Assembly: GCA_035720425.1 (NCBI GenBank)
Contig: DASTOB010000109.1
Coordinates: 1-21,526, forward strand
From: DASTOB01 sp035720425
GTDB lineage: Bacteria > Chloroflexota > Limnocylindria > Limnocylindrales > CSP1-4
DNA: 21,526 nucleotides
Reading direction: 5' to 3'
Shown: in pieces, positions 1 to 7,065 of the stretch
Numbering within the stretch: the first letter of the stretch is position 1
How the letters are laid out: the number at the start of each line of letters is the position of its first letter
Program-made: the position numbers and the translations under genes
The notes under the pieces: model-generated
What the model was told of the DNA's origin: nothing
Databases searched by the model: none
The model's input: the letters and a program-made list of their open reading frames with translations, nothing else

Positions 1-180
1 GGGTGCCCGCTCGAGCGTTGTCTCCGGGGGGATCCGGCCGTCCCCCTGTCCGGTGCCGGTTTGCGGGGTATGCTCGCCGCGCGAGCGTGCTCCTGCCGCT
101 CGCATCGCCGCAAGCGTCGCCTCACGCGTCGCCGCCCGCACCGCGGCACGCATCATCAGTGACTCAGGAGGTCGAGCGTC
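1..180 (+). promoter_or_regulatory. upstream/leader region of the asparaginase gene
   Basis: No convincing gene lies here. TATGCT at 69-74 is a possible -10 box, with no clear -35. A strong Shine-Dalgarno AGGAGG at 166-171 sits 9 nt before the GTG at 181 and fixes that start. The stretch between (about 100-150) is low-complexity, with repeated GCGTCGCC-like words. The window edge may cut an upstream gene, but no reading frame enters clearly. Confidence 0.35.
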
Positions 181-1353
181 GTGACCGCCACGGGCGCCGC
201 ACGAACCCCGTCACGAGCCGGCTCGCCGGCACGAACCGGGGCCACCCGTCGAACCGCCCAGCCGCGCTCGCGAGTTGCGGCGCCCGTCCTCGTGCGACTC
301 CTGCGCAACGGCATCGAGGAGAGCGTCCACCGCGGCGACATCGTCGAGGTCGACGCCGAGGGCAGGACGGTCCGGGCGATCGGCGATCCAACCCGCCTCG
401 TCACCCTCCGCTCGTGCGTCAAGCCATTCGGCGCAGTCGCGCTCATCGAGGCCGGCGGCATCGCCGAGTTCGACCTCGAGCCGGCCGAGATCGCGATCAT
501 GGCCTCGTCCCACTCGGGTGAGGACCTCCATGTCCGGACGCTCCAGGGACTGTTCCGTCGGGCCAATATCAGCCAGACCCTGCTCGCCTGCGGCGCCGAG
601 GGGATGCCGCTCGACGCGCTGACCGCGGCGCGCCTCGCCCGCGACGGCGAGCGGCCCGGACCGGTCCGGCACATGTGCTCCGGACAGCACGCGGTCTCGC
701 TCCTCCTGTCGCGGCTGCGCGGCTGGGACCCGACCGACTACTGGCACGACGACCATCCGTCCCAGGTCGCCTACCGCTCCGCCGTGGCTCGCGCGTTCGG
801 CGTCGCACCGGACCGGCTGCGCACCGCGATCGACGGCTGCGGCGTCCTCACCTACGCGTTCCCGCTCCGCGACGTCGCCCGTGCGTATGCGCTCCTCGCG
901 GACCCGTCGGCCGTTCCGGCGTCGGACGCGCGCAGCTCCGTCGCGCCGGCACTCACCGTCGTCCGCGACGCGATGTTGGCCAACCCGGAGATGGTGGCCG
1001 GGACGCGCGATCGGCTCGACACGTCGCTCATGAAGGCGCTGCCCGATCGGCTCATCTCGAAGGGCGGGATGGAGGCGTTGCGCGGCCTTGCGATCCTGCC
1101 CGGTCCGCGTTCGAACGGCGCCACGACCGGCGCCGCCGGGATGGCGGTCAAGATCGAGGACGGCGACGGCTACGACCGCGGCACGTGGGCCGCCTCGGTC
1201 GAGGCGCTCCACCAGGCCGGCGTCCTCGACGGCCAGGCCCTGCGGATGCTCGCCCGCTACCACCGACCGACGATCGTCGATCCGCACGGCCGCGTCGGTG
1301 CGGAAGCGATCCCGGAGTTCGAGCTCGCGCCGCTCGGGGAGTTGCTCGGCTGA
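181..1353 (+). CDS. L-asparaginase, Rhizobium etli AnsA-type (asparaginase II family, PF06089)
   Basis: This 390-aa enzyme should hydrolyse L-asparagine to aspartate and ammonia, probably in the cytoplasm, as no signal peptide is seen. The active-site landmarks of the R. etli enzyme (as I recall Ser48, Lys51, Ser80, Lys263) fall at a constant offset: S78-C-V-K81, S110 in ASSHSGE, and K294 in LISKGG. Two of the three zinc ligands are present, C166 and C220 (D218-G-C-G), but the third, normally Lys in CSGKH, is Gln169 (CSGQH). The first 30 residues are a Pro/Arg/Ala-rich extension; a GTG at 292 would remove it, but AGGAGG at 166-171 supports the start at 181. It is followed after 46 nt by a J-domain gene. 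The family is secure; the zinc-site consequence is inference. Confidence 0.9.
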   Translation: MTATGAARTPSRAGSPARTGATRRTAQPRSRVAAPVLVRLLRNGIEESVHRGDIVEVDAEGRTVRAIGDPTRLVTLRSCVKPFGAVALIEAGGIAEFDLEPAEIAIMASSHSGEDLHVRTLQGLFRRANISQTLLACGAEGMPLDALTAARLARDGERPGPVRHMCSGQHAVSLLLSRLRGWDPTDYWHDDHPSQVAYRSAVARAFGVAPDRLRTAIDGCGVLTYAFPLRDVARAYALLADPSAVPASDARSSVAPALTVVRDAMLANPEMVAGTRDRLDTSLMKALPDRLISKGGMEALRGLAILPGPRSNGATTGAAGMAVKIEDGDGYDRGTWAASVEALHQAGVLDGQALRMLARYHRPTIVDPHGRVGAEAIPEFELAPLGELLG

Positions 1354-1399
1354 CGGCCGACGCGACCCCGACGGACGTCCCGCACGACCGACCGACCTG

Positions 1400-2734
1400 A
1401 TGCCGACCGACCCGCTCCGCGTCCTGGGCCTCCCGCGCGACGCCACGCTCGCCGAGATCAAGCAGGCCTACCGCCGACTGGCCAAGGCCAACCACCCCGA
1501 CACGGCCGGTGAAGCGGCGATCCCGCGGTTCCTCGAGATCCAGACCGCCTACGAAACGCTCGTCGGCGGGTCGCCGGCGCGCCGAGGCCGCGCCCGACCC
1601 GGGAGTAACCCCGCGCCGCGCGAGCCGTGGCGGGCCGATGCGGATCGGGCGCGGGCCGCGCGCGAGGCGTACGAACGGGCACGCGAACGACCGCGCCGCG
1701 GGACTCGACCGCCCGGCCCCGACGGAGCCGGAGCCGGTGGCGGGCCGCCGCGCGGGCCACGTTCCGGCAAGCGCGCGACGCTCGGGTCGACGTCGTACGA
1801 CGGGGCGGACCAGGAGCCGTTCGACCCAGACTGGGCCGGCGCCTCGTGGTACGGCACGACGAGCGGGACGTACTGGACGCTCAACCCCAAGGAGTACGCC
1901 GATCCGCGCAAGCACGGGCCGGAGTACCAGGCCAGGGCGCGGCGCGGAGCGCGCGGGGCTGCCGGGGCGACCGAGCCGCCGGCGGAGGGGGCCGATCCCG
2001 GGGCGACCGATGCCGGGGCGACCGAACCGGGGTCGGCGACCGAAGCCGGGGCAGCCGATCCCGGAACGACCGATTTCGGAACGACCGACTTCCGACCGAC
2101 CGACGGCGCGAGCACGCCATCCTCGGACCAGGGATGGTCGAGCGGGGCCGCGCCGCGCGGCGGCGGCCGGACCGACCCGTTCGCGGCCGGCCGCGGCGCC
2201 CGTGCGCGTCGGTCGGGCCGTCGACATCCATCGTTTGCAACCGTTCCGCCCGCCCCGCCTCCCTCGCCGGCGACGCCTCGTGGCGCGGGCCATGGCGAAC
2301 CGACCCTGCTTCGGTTCCTCGACGAGGCGCGGGGGAGCGTCAGCGGCCGGATCGGCCTCGCCCTGATCGGGTGGCTGCCGATCGGGATCGTCCTCGCCGT
2401 TGCCCTCGGCGAGAGCACCGGCTGCATCCGCTACGCGGCGGAGTGCCAGGGCCCGTTCGGGGCCGCCACGCTCATCGGGCAGGGCTCCGTCATCGTCCTG
2501 CTCCTGCTTCTGCCGCGGGTCGCCGCGGTGGCGACGCTCGGGACGATCGCCATGCTCGGTGCGGCGATCCCGGCTGCCGCGGTCCTGAGCATCTCCGGCG
2601 GGGCGCGCGACCCGGCCGGTGCCACGTCGGCCTTCGCCGTCGTCCTCGCCGTCGCGTGGTTCGTCGGGGTGGGCGTCGGACTCGTGCGGGCCGGGCTGCT
2701 CGCGGTGGTCGCACGGCGCCCTCCCGTACCATGA
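1400..2734 (+). CDS. J-domain (DnaJ-like) protein with C-terminal membrane region
   Basis: This 444-aa protein starts with a J domain (about residues 4-57) carrying the HPD motif at 32-34, so it probably stimulates an Hsp70 ATPase. It lacks the G/F-rich, zinc-finger and C-terminal substrate domains of DnaJ. A charged, Pro/Gly/Arg-rich linker follows, with a W/Y-rich patch near residues 140-170 (GASWYGTTSGTYWTLNPKEY) and then imperfect Gly-Ala-Thr-Asp/Glu repeats near 190-235. The last 130 residues form about four hydrophobic helices (about 317-337, 358-373, 374-398, 410-432), implying a membrane anchor with the J domain in the cytoplasm. The ATG at 1400 has no Shine-Dalgarno and is preceded by CGACCGACCGACC, a theme shared with the second J-domain gene. 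Its stop overlaps the promoter of the next gene. Client and exact function are unknown. Confidence 0.8.
   Translation: MPTDPLRVLGLPRDATLAEIKQAYRRLAKANHPDTAGEAAIPRFLEIQTAYETLVGGSPARRGRARPGSNPAPREPWRADADRARAAREAYERARERPRRGTRPPGPDGAGAGGGPPRGPRSGKRATLGSTSYDGADQEPFDPDWAGASWYGTTSGTYWTLNPKEYADPRKHGPEYQARARRGARGAAGATEPPAEGADPGATDAGATEPGSATEAGAADPGTTDFGTTDFRPTDGASTPSSDQGWSSGAAPRGGGRTDPFAAGRGARARRSGRRHPSFATVPPAPPPSPATPRGAGHGEPTLLRFLDEARGSVSGRIGLALIGWLPIGIVLAVALGESTGCIRYAAECQGPFGAATLIGQGSVIVLLLLLPRVAAVATLGTIAMLGAAIPAAAVLSISGGARDPAGATSAFAVVLAVAWFVGVGVGLVRAGLLAVVARRPPVP
1964..2105 (+). repeat. in-gene imperfect GCGACCGA repeats
   Basis: Within the linker of the first J-domain gene the word GACCGA recurs about seven times at irregular 12-24-nt intervals, encoding Gly-Ala-Thr-Asp/Glu and Gly-Thr-Thr-Asp units. 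The same word makes up the leader of the second J-domain gene. This is probably simple-repeat expansion in a disordered linker. Confidence 0.6.
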
Positions 2735-2738
2735 GGCC
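2727..2738 (+). promoter_or_regulatory. -10 box for a leaderless dtxR-family transcript
   Basis: TACCAT at 2727-2732 fits TANNNT and ends 6 nt before the GTG at 2739, so transcription should begin at or next to the start codon. It overlaps the stop codon of the preceding J-domain gene (2732-2734). No convincing -35 is seen. It decides the GTG start, which has no Shine-Dalgarno. Confidence 0.55.
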
Positions 2739-3461
2739 GTGACCAGACGCCACGATCCGTCCGATCTGTCGAGCGCGGCGCAGGAGTACCTGCTCGCCCT
2801 GCGGGTGATGGCCGGCGACGGGTCGCGCGTGACCGCCGCACAGGTCGGTCGCCACCTCGGGGTCACGACCCAGGCGGCGAGCGAGATGTTCCGTCGTCTC
2901 GCGGCCGATGGTCTCGTCGGCCAGGCGGGCGGTCGCGAGCTCGTGCTCACGCCCGCCGGTCGGACGGCGGCAGACGGCATCTTTCGCCGCCACGCCCTCG
3001 TCGAGTGGCTGCTCACGAGCCTTGTCGGCCTGGGCTGGGCCGAGTCGGACGAGGAGGCCGCGCGCCTGCAGGGCGCCATCTCGCCGCGGGTCGAGGCGCG
3101 CCTCGACGAGCTGCTCGGCCATCCGGAGACGTGCCCGCACGGCAACCCGATCGACGCCGAGACGGCCCACCGCCGGCCGGCGGGGGTTCCGCTCGCCTCG
3201 ATCGAGGCCGGCGAGCGGGTGACGATCTACCGGATCACGGAAGAGGCCGAGGAGGACAAGGGGCTGCTGTCCTACCTCGAGGCGCGCGGCCTGCGGCCGG
3301 GAACACCGGTGACCGTGCTCGCCCGCTCCGAGTCACTCGACTCGCTGACCCTCGACGGGCCGATCGGGCGGGCGACCCTCGGCCTTCGGCCCGCGGCGCT
3401 CGTCCGGGTCCTGCCGGGCGAGGCGGACCCGGCGCTGTTCCATCGGGTGCCGGCCACGTGA
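2739..3461 (+). CDS. DtxR/MntR-family metal-dependent regulator with altered metal-site motif
   Basis: This 240-aa protein has the DtxR-family plan: an N-terminal winged helix (about residues 10-75, recognition helix near TTQAASEMFRRL), a helical dimerisation/metal domain (about 76-140, with RRH85xLVE89 and the typical LLGHPETCPHGNP at 126-137), and a C-terminal FeoA/SH3-like domain (about 150-226). Members repress metal-transport genes when bound to Fe(II) or Mn(II). In the segment that usually reads R-x-E-H-x-x-S, this protein has R109-L-Q111-G112-A-I-S, so the Glu-His ligand pair is replaced. The start chosen is the GTG 6 nt after TACCAT; reading further upstream runs through the previous gene out of frame. 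The stop overlaps the gltX start by 4 nt. No metal-transport gene is nearby, so its targets are unknown. Confidence 0.85.
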   Translation: MTRRHDPSDLSSAAQEYLLALRVMAGDGSRVTAAQVGRHLGVTTQAASEMFRRLAADGLVGQAGGRELVLTPAGRTAADGIFRRHALVEWLLTSLVGLGWAESDEEAARLQGAISPRVEARLDELLGHPETCPHGNPIDAETAHRRPAGVPLASIEAGERVTIYRITEEAEEDKGLLSYLEARGLRPGTPVTVLARSESLDSLTLDGPIGRATLGLRPAALVRVLPGEADPALFHRVPAT

Positions 3462-4966
3462 ACGGCGACGTCCGCGTCCGTATCGCACCGAGCCCGACCG
3501 GACCGCTGCACATCGGCACGGCACGCACGGCGCTGTTCAACTACCTGTTCGCGCGGCGCCACGGCGGGACGTTCATCCTGCGCCTCGAGGACACTGACGT
3601 CGCCCGCTCGTCGATCGCCTACGAGAAGGACATCCTCGACGGCCTCCACTGGCTGGGGCTCCGCTGGGACGAGGGCCCGGAGGTGGCCGGACAGGCGGCC
3701 CGCGGCCCGTACGCGCCGTATCGGCAGATGGAGCGCCTCGCGTCGTACGCAGAGGCGGCTCGGCAGTTGCTCGCCGAGGACAAGGCCTACCCGTGCTATT
3801 GCACGGCCGACGAGCTGGCGGCCGATCGCGCCGCCCAGCAGGCCGCGCACGAGCCGCCCCATTATGTCGGGCGGTGCGCGGCCCTGATCCCCGCCGAGCG
3901 GGCCGCCCGGGAGTTGGAGGGCCGGCCGGCCGCGATCCGGTTCCGGATCGGGGAGGGGACGGTCGCGTTCGACGACCTCGTCCGGGGTCGGGTCGAGATC
4001 GACACGTCGGCGCTCGGCGGCGACCTCGTCATCGTCCGCGGCGACGGCACGCCGCTGTACCACTTCACGGTCGTCGTCGACGACGCGGCGATGCGGATCA
4101 GCCACGTCATCCGCGGCGAGGACCACCTGTCGAACACGCCCAAGCACATCCTCCTGTTCCGGGCACTCGGGGTACCGGAGCCTCTGTTCGCGCACCTGCC
4201 GCTCATCCTCAATCCGGACCGAACGAAGATGAGCAAGCGCAAGAGCCAGACCGCGATCTCCGACTACATCGCCCAGGGCTTCGTGCGCGAGGCGCTCGTC
4301 AACTACCTCGCCCTCCTCGGCTGGTCGACCGGGACGGAGGAGGAGATCCTCAGCCTCGACGAGCTGGCCGCCCGCTTCGACGTCGAGCATGTCCAGAAGG
4401 GCGGCGCCGTCTTCGATCGGGAGCGGCTCGAGTGGCTCAACGGGCAGTGGATCCGGAAGCTGTCCGCCGACGAGCTCATCGACCGGCTTCGGCCGTTCCT
4501 CGAGGCGGACCTCCACGCCGGAGTCATAGAGCGGATGCCGGACGATGACGAGGTGTGCGCGCTGCTCCCGGTGATCCAGGAGCGGCTGCCGACCCTCGGC
4601 ACGGTCGGCGAGTTGATCGGCTTCCTGTTCGTGGAGGCGGTGGCGCTCGATCCGGCGATGCTCGTGCCGAAGCGCTGGGATCCGACCACGACCCGGGACG
4701 GGCTCGGCGCGGCGCGCGACGCCTTGGCCGCGGTGGGTGAGGTGTCGTGGGAGGCGGACGAGCTCGAGCCGCCGCTCCGCGCCCTCGCCTTGGAGCGAGG
4801 CTGGAAGGCGGGCGACCTGTTCATGGCGATCCGCGTCGCCGTCACCGGCCGGACCGCGACGCCGCCACTGTTCGACACGCTCGTCGCCCTCGGGCGCGAC
4901 CGCACGCTCGGGCGGCTCGATCGGGCGATCGCCGTTTTGGCCGAAGCACCGGAGGTGGTCGGATGA
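3458..4966 (+). CDS. gltX: glutamyl-tRNA synthetase (GluRS)
   Basis: This 502-aa class I synthetase charges tRNA(Glu) with glutamate in the cytoplasm. The HIGH-type signature is HIGT at residues 18-21, after the typical IAPSPTGPLHIG opening, and the KMSKS-type loop is KMSKR at 257-261. RLEDTD and the HVIRGEDHLSNTPKH stretch are also typical. Length fits a full bacterial GluRS with an anticodon-binding C-terminal part. The GTG start at 3458 overlaps the upstream regulator's stop (GTGA, 3458-3461), so translation is probably coupled, and no other start keeps the conserved N-terminus. Its own stop overlaps the next ATG. Whether it is a discriminating or non-discriminating enzyme cannot be told here, since no glutaminyl-tRNA synthetase or gatCAB genes lie in the window. 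Confidence 0.97.
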   Translation: MNGDVRVRIAPSPTGPLHIGTARTALFNYLFARRHGGTFILRLEDTDVARSSIAYEKDILDGLHWLGLRWDEGPEVAGQAARGPYAPYRQMERLASYAEAARQLLAEDKAYPCYCTADELAADRAAQQAAHEPPHYVGRCAALIPAERAARELEGRPAAIRFRIGEGTVAFDDLVRGRVEIDTSALGGDLVIVRGDGTPLYHFTVVVDDAAMRISHVIRGEDHLSNTPKHILLFRALGVPEPLFAHLPLILNPDRTKMSKRKSQTAISDYIAQGFVREALVNYLALLGWSTGTEEEILSLDELAARFDVEHVQKGGAVFDRERLEWLNGQWIRKLSADELIDRLRPFLEADLHAGVIERMPDDDEVCALLPVIQERLPTLGTVGELIGFLFVEAVALDPAMLVPKRWDPTTTRDGLGAARDALAAVGEVSWEADELEPPLRALALERGWKAGDLFMAIRVAVTGRTATPPLFDTLVALGRDRTLGRLDRAIAVLAEAPEVVG

Positions 4967-5367
4967 CCCTGACTCGCGACGCCGTCCAGGCGTGGCTCGA
5001 TCGCTACGTGGCCGCGTGGATCTCGTTCGATCCGGCGGAGATCGGTGACCTCTTCGCGGCCGATGCGACCTACCGCTACCACCCGGCCGATGAGCCGATC
5101 GTCGGGCGGGCTGCCATCGTGTCGTCGTGGGTCGCGCCGGACGGCGACGCGAGCACGCGCGATGAACCCGGCACGTACGACGCCCGCTACGAACCGTTTG
5201 CGATCGACGGCGACCGCGCCGTCGCCGTCGGCTGGAGCCGCTACTGGACCGACGCGTCGCGCACGTCGGAGCGGACGACGTACGACAACTGCTTCCTGCT
5301 CGAGTTCGATGGCGACGGCCGCTGCCGGTCGTTCACGGAGTTCTTCCGCGAGCGTCCGCGCGCTTGA
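4963..5367 (+). CDS. NTF2/SnoaL-like domain protein
   Basis: This 134-aa protein has the composition and order of a single NTF2-like cone fold: a helical start (VQAWLDRYVAAWISFDPAEIGDLF), then DATYRYHP and GRAAIVSSW, and alternating strands ending in TYDNCFLLEFDGDGRC and FTEFFRERP. Such proteins may be small enzymes or ligand-binding proteins, and function cannot be assigned from sequence. The ATG at 4963 overlaps the gltX stop (ATGA, 4963-4966) and is preceded by GGAGGT at 4951-4956 inside gltX, so it is translated with gltX. No signal peptide is seen. Confidence 0.8.
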   Translation: MTLTRDAVQAWLDRYVAAWISFDPAEIGDLFAADATYRYHPADEPIVGRAAIVSSWVAPDGDASTRDEPGTYDARYEPFAIDGDRAVAVGWSRYWTDASRTSERTTYDNCFLLEFDGDGRCRSFTEFFRERPRA

Positions 5368-5403
5368 CCGTCACGTCGCGACCTCCCGTCGCGTCGTTCC
5401 GCC

Positions 5404-5823
5404 GTGAAGCGGGTGCGCCTGACGTTCGTGGGGCTCGCCGTCGGCCTCGCCCTCATCGCGCCGGTGGCCGCCGGCGTCGCGTTTCCCGATGCGCCGCCAC
5501 CGACCGGTCTGCGCGTTCCGGTACCGGAGTTCGGGCGGGTGCTCACCGCGCAACTCGAGCGGCCTCCGGGAACGATCGCCCGCTTCGTCGGCCACCAGGG
5601 ACGCGACCGAGACCTCCTCGTCATCCTCCTGTTCGAGCTGCGGGCATATCCGTACGTCGCGCCGCCCGAGCTCGCGTACCTCGTCAGTCGATGCACGGCC
5701 ATGGGCGAGCTCGATCCGCGGGGGATGGGCGGAGGCGTGATCCCCGGCGGCGACTGGAGGACCGATCCCGAGTTGCAGTACCTCGCCTTGGATGCCCAGC
5801 CGTCGTGTCAATCGGTTCGCTGA
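5404..5823 (+). CDS. small predicted exported protein of unknown function
   Basis: This 139-aa protein was not recognised. It starts with a basic n-region (KRVR) and a hydrophobic core (about residues 6-24, LTFVGLAVGLALIAPVAAG), consistent with a signal peptide cut near residues 23-25 or an N-terminal anchor. The rest is short and hydrophilic, with two cysteines (C97, C135) that could form a disulfide outside the cell. The start is a GTG 36 nt after the previous stop. No clear Shine-Dalgarno or -10 box is seen, so it is probably the last gene of the regulator-gltX cluster. A 549-nt repeat-rich gap follows. It could also be a lipid-free membrane-anchored protein. Confidence 0.6.
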   Translation: MKRVRLTFVGLAVGLALIAPVAAGVAFPDAPPPTGLRVPVPEFGRVLTAQLERPPGTIARFVGHQGRDRDLLVILLFELRAYPYVAPPELAYLVSRCTAMGELDPRGMGGGVIPGGDWRTDPELQYLALDAQPSCQSVR

Positions 5824-5875
5824 GGGGGGCAATCCGCGTGAGGGCCCCGGCAGATCGTGGATCCGCAGGCCATCA

Positions 5876-5892
5876 GGCCGCCGCGTGCGGCC
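5876..5892 (+). terminator. weak hairpin 52 nt after the exported-protein gene
   Basis: GGCCGC (5876-5881) and GCGGCC (5887-5892) form a perfect 6-bp stem with a 5-nt loop. There is no T-run after it, so it is at best a weak or Rho-assisted end for the gltX cluster. Confidence 0.2.
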
Positions 5893-5913
5893 GGATTCAC
5901 GTTCGCCCGCCCC

Positions 5914-6108
5914 GCATCGCCCCCATTCATGCCGCGAGCATGAGCGGGTTCGCGAACCGGCGAGCTCACCGTCGGGCAGCGGCCCGTATGCGTCGAGGAG
6001 CCCACTCGCACGAATGGGGACGGTACGGTCAAGGTGAGGAGCGGCGCAGTTGGGCCGCGCGGAGGGTTATCGCCGCCAAGCCGCCGCCGGCATGAATGGG
6101 TGCGATAC
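5914..6108. repeat. 195-nt element with 21-nt inverted repeats and an internal third copy
   Basis: The arms at 5914-5934 and 6088-6108 are inverted repeats with 19 of 21 positions matching; the inner 13 (CCCATTCATGCCG and its complement) are perfect. A looser copy, CACGAATGGGGACGGTAC, lies at 6009-6026 in the same direction as the right arm. A perfect 12-nt palindrome GGTTCGCGAACC lies at 5947-5958. No gene is seen inside. It could be a small non-autonomous mobile element (only a trivial CCC flank repeat) or a cluster of protein-binding sites. Confidence 0.45.
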
Positions 6109-6125
6109 CCCACGCCTCTTGGCCC

Positions 6126-6236
6126 GCGACGTGCAGTGGGGAGCCGCGCGCGCTCGAGAGGGGCGAGTGGCGACGTGCAGTGGGGAGCCGCGCGCGCTCG
6201 GGAGGGCGACTGGCGGCGTGCGTAGTGGGCCACCGC
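6126..6236. repeat. 44-nt tandem repeat, two good copies and one decayed
   Basis: A 31-nt block starting GCGACGTGCAGTGGGGAGCC is identical at 6126-6156 and 6170-6200, a 44-nt period. A decayed third copy (GCGGCGTGCGTAGTGGGCC) follows at about 6212-6236. No convincing coding frame covers it. It fills the gap upstream of the response regulator promoter. Confidence 0.65.
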
Positions 6237-6253
6237 ACGGCAAAGCGGTGCGC

Positions 6254-6301
6254 GGAGCGCCGAGCGCAGCGCCGAGCGGAGCGCCGAGCGGAACGATGAG
6301 C
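6254..6301. repeat. 12-nt tandem repeat, four copies
   Basis: Four consecutive 12-nt units: GGAGCGCCGAGC at 6254-6265 and 6278-6289, GCAGCGCCGAGC at 6266-6277, and the diverged GGAACGATGAGC at 6290-6301. It lies about 30 nt upstream of the PHO-box-like element. Probably a microsatellite-type expansion. Confidence 0.7.
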
Positions 6302-6330
6302 GCGAGGCGGAGCAGCGCAGCGAAACGTCC

Positions 6331-6364
6331 GTTCACACGGCGTTAACCCGCACCTCGCTATCCT
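6331..6364 (+). promoter_or_regulatory. PHO-box-like direct repeat plus -10 box of the response regulator gene
   Basis: Two adjacent 11-nt units, GTTCACACGGC (6331-6341) and GTTAACCCGCA (6342-6352), resemble the PhoP/PhoB direct-repeat units of high-GC bacteria (roughly GTTCACC-like, 11-nt spacing). They sit where a -35 element would be. The -10 box TATCCT (6359-6364) follows 6 nt later and lies 8 nt before the ATG at 6373. This suggests an activator-dependent, nearly leaderless promoter, perhaps autoregulated. Confidence 0.5.
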
Positions 6365-6372
6365 CGCGTCGA

Positions 6373-7065
6373 ATGGCACGCACGATCCTCGTCGTGGACG
6401 ACGAGCCGACGATCCGCGAGGCGCTCGTCGACGCGCTCGAGGCGGACGGATTCCGGGTCGTCGCCGCGGCCGACGGGCGCGAGGCCCTGGCGCGCTTCCG
6501 GGGGGAGCGCCCGGACCTCGTCCTGCTCGACCTCATGCTCCCGGAGCTGTCCGGGATCGAGGTCTGCCGGATCATCCGGGCCGAGTCGGCCGTCCCAATC
6601 GTCATGCTGACGGCCAAGGATTCCGAGGTCGACAAGGTCGTCGGGCTCGAGCTCGGGGCGGACGACTACGTGACCAAGCCGTTCTCGCTGCGCGAGCTGT
6701 CGGCGCGCATTCGGGCGCTCTTCCGGCGCAGCGAGCAGGTCGCCGTCGAGGCGCCGCCGGCGGTCGTCGACCTCGGTCGCGTCCAGGTCGACCTCGCCGG
6801 CCATCGCCTGCTGCGCGACGGCGAGACGCTGCCGGTCAAGCCGAAGGCGTTCGAGCTGCTCGCCTTCCTCCTGCGCCACCCCGGTCAGGTGTTCACCCGC
6901 GACCAGCTGCTCGAGCACGTCTGGGGCTACGACTACGCCGGCGAGACCCGCACGGTCGACGTCCACGTCCACTGGCTGCGCGGCCAGATCGAGGAGCAGC
7001 CGGGTGCGCCGCGCTTCCTCCACACCGTGCGCGGCGTGGGCTATGTCTTTCGCCGGCCCGCCTGA
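6373..7065 (+). CDS. OmpR/PhoB-family response regulator
   Basis: This 230-aa DNA-binding regulator has a CheY-like receiver (about residues 3-118) with the acidic pair D9-D10, phospho-acceptor D53 (VLLDLMLPE), T80 and K102 (TKPFS), and a C-terminal winged helix (about 130-228) with the typical TRTVDVHVHWLRGQIE recognition region and a GVGYVFR end. It should be phosphorylated by a sensor kinase and act as a dimer on direct repeats. No kinase is adjacent; a PhoR/SenX3-like kinase starts 13.5 kb away at 20582. The PHO-box-like promoter makes a phosphate-related (PhoB/PhoP/RegX3-like) role plausible but unproven. The 3' end overlaps convergent ptsI by 25 nt (7041-7065). Confidence 0.93.
   Translation: MARTILVVDDEPTIREALVDALEADGFRVVAAADGREALARFRGERPDLVLLDLMLPELSGIEVCRIIRAESAVPIVMLTAKDSEVDKVVGLELGADDYVTKPFSLRELSARIRALFRRSEQVAVEAPPAVVDLGRVQVDLAGHRLLRDGETLPVKPKAFELLAFLLRHPGQVFTRDQLLEHVWGYDYAGETRTVDVHVHWLRGQIEEQPGAPRFLHTVRGVGYVFRRPA

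Noticed and set aside
70..162. A 30-codon Arg-rich upstream ORF (ATG at 70) ending just before the asparaginase Shine-Dalgarno.
   Set aside because: Composition is what random GC-rich sequence gives, it has no Shine-Dalgarno, and its ATG overlaps the candidate -10 box.
1148..3145. A 665-codon minus-strand frame antisense to the first J-domain gene and dtxR.
   Set aside because: It is a shadow of two supported plus-strand genes, with Arg-rich low-complexity product.
5808..6379. Minus-strand or plus-strand proteins in the 549-nt gap upstream of the response regulator.
   Set aside because: All frames are Arg/Ala/Pro-rich, built from the tandem repeats, and have no Shine-Dalgarno or recognisable domain.
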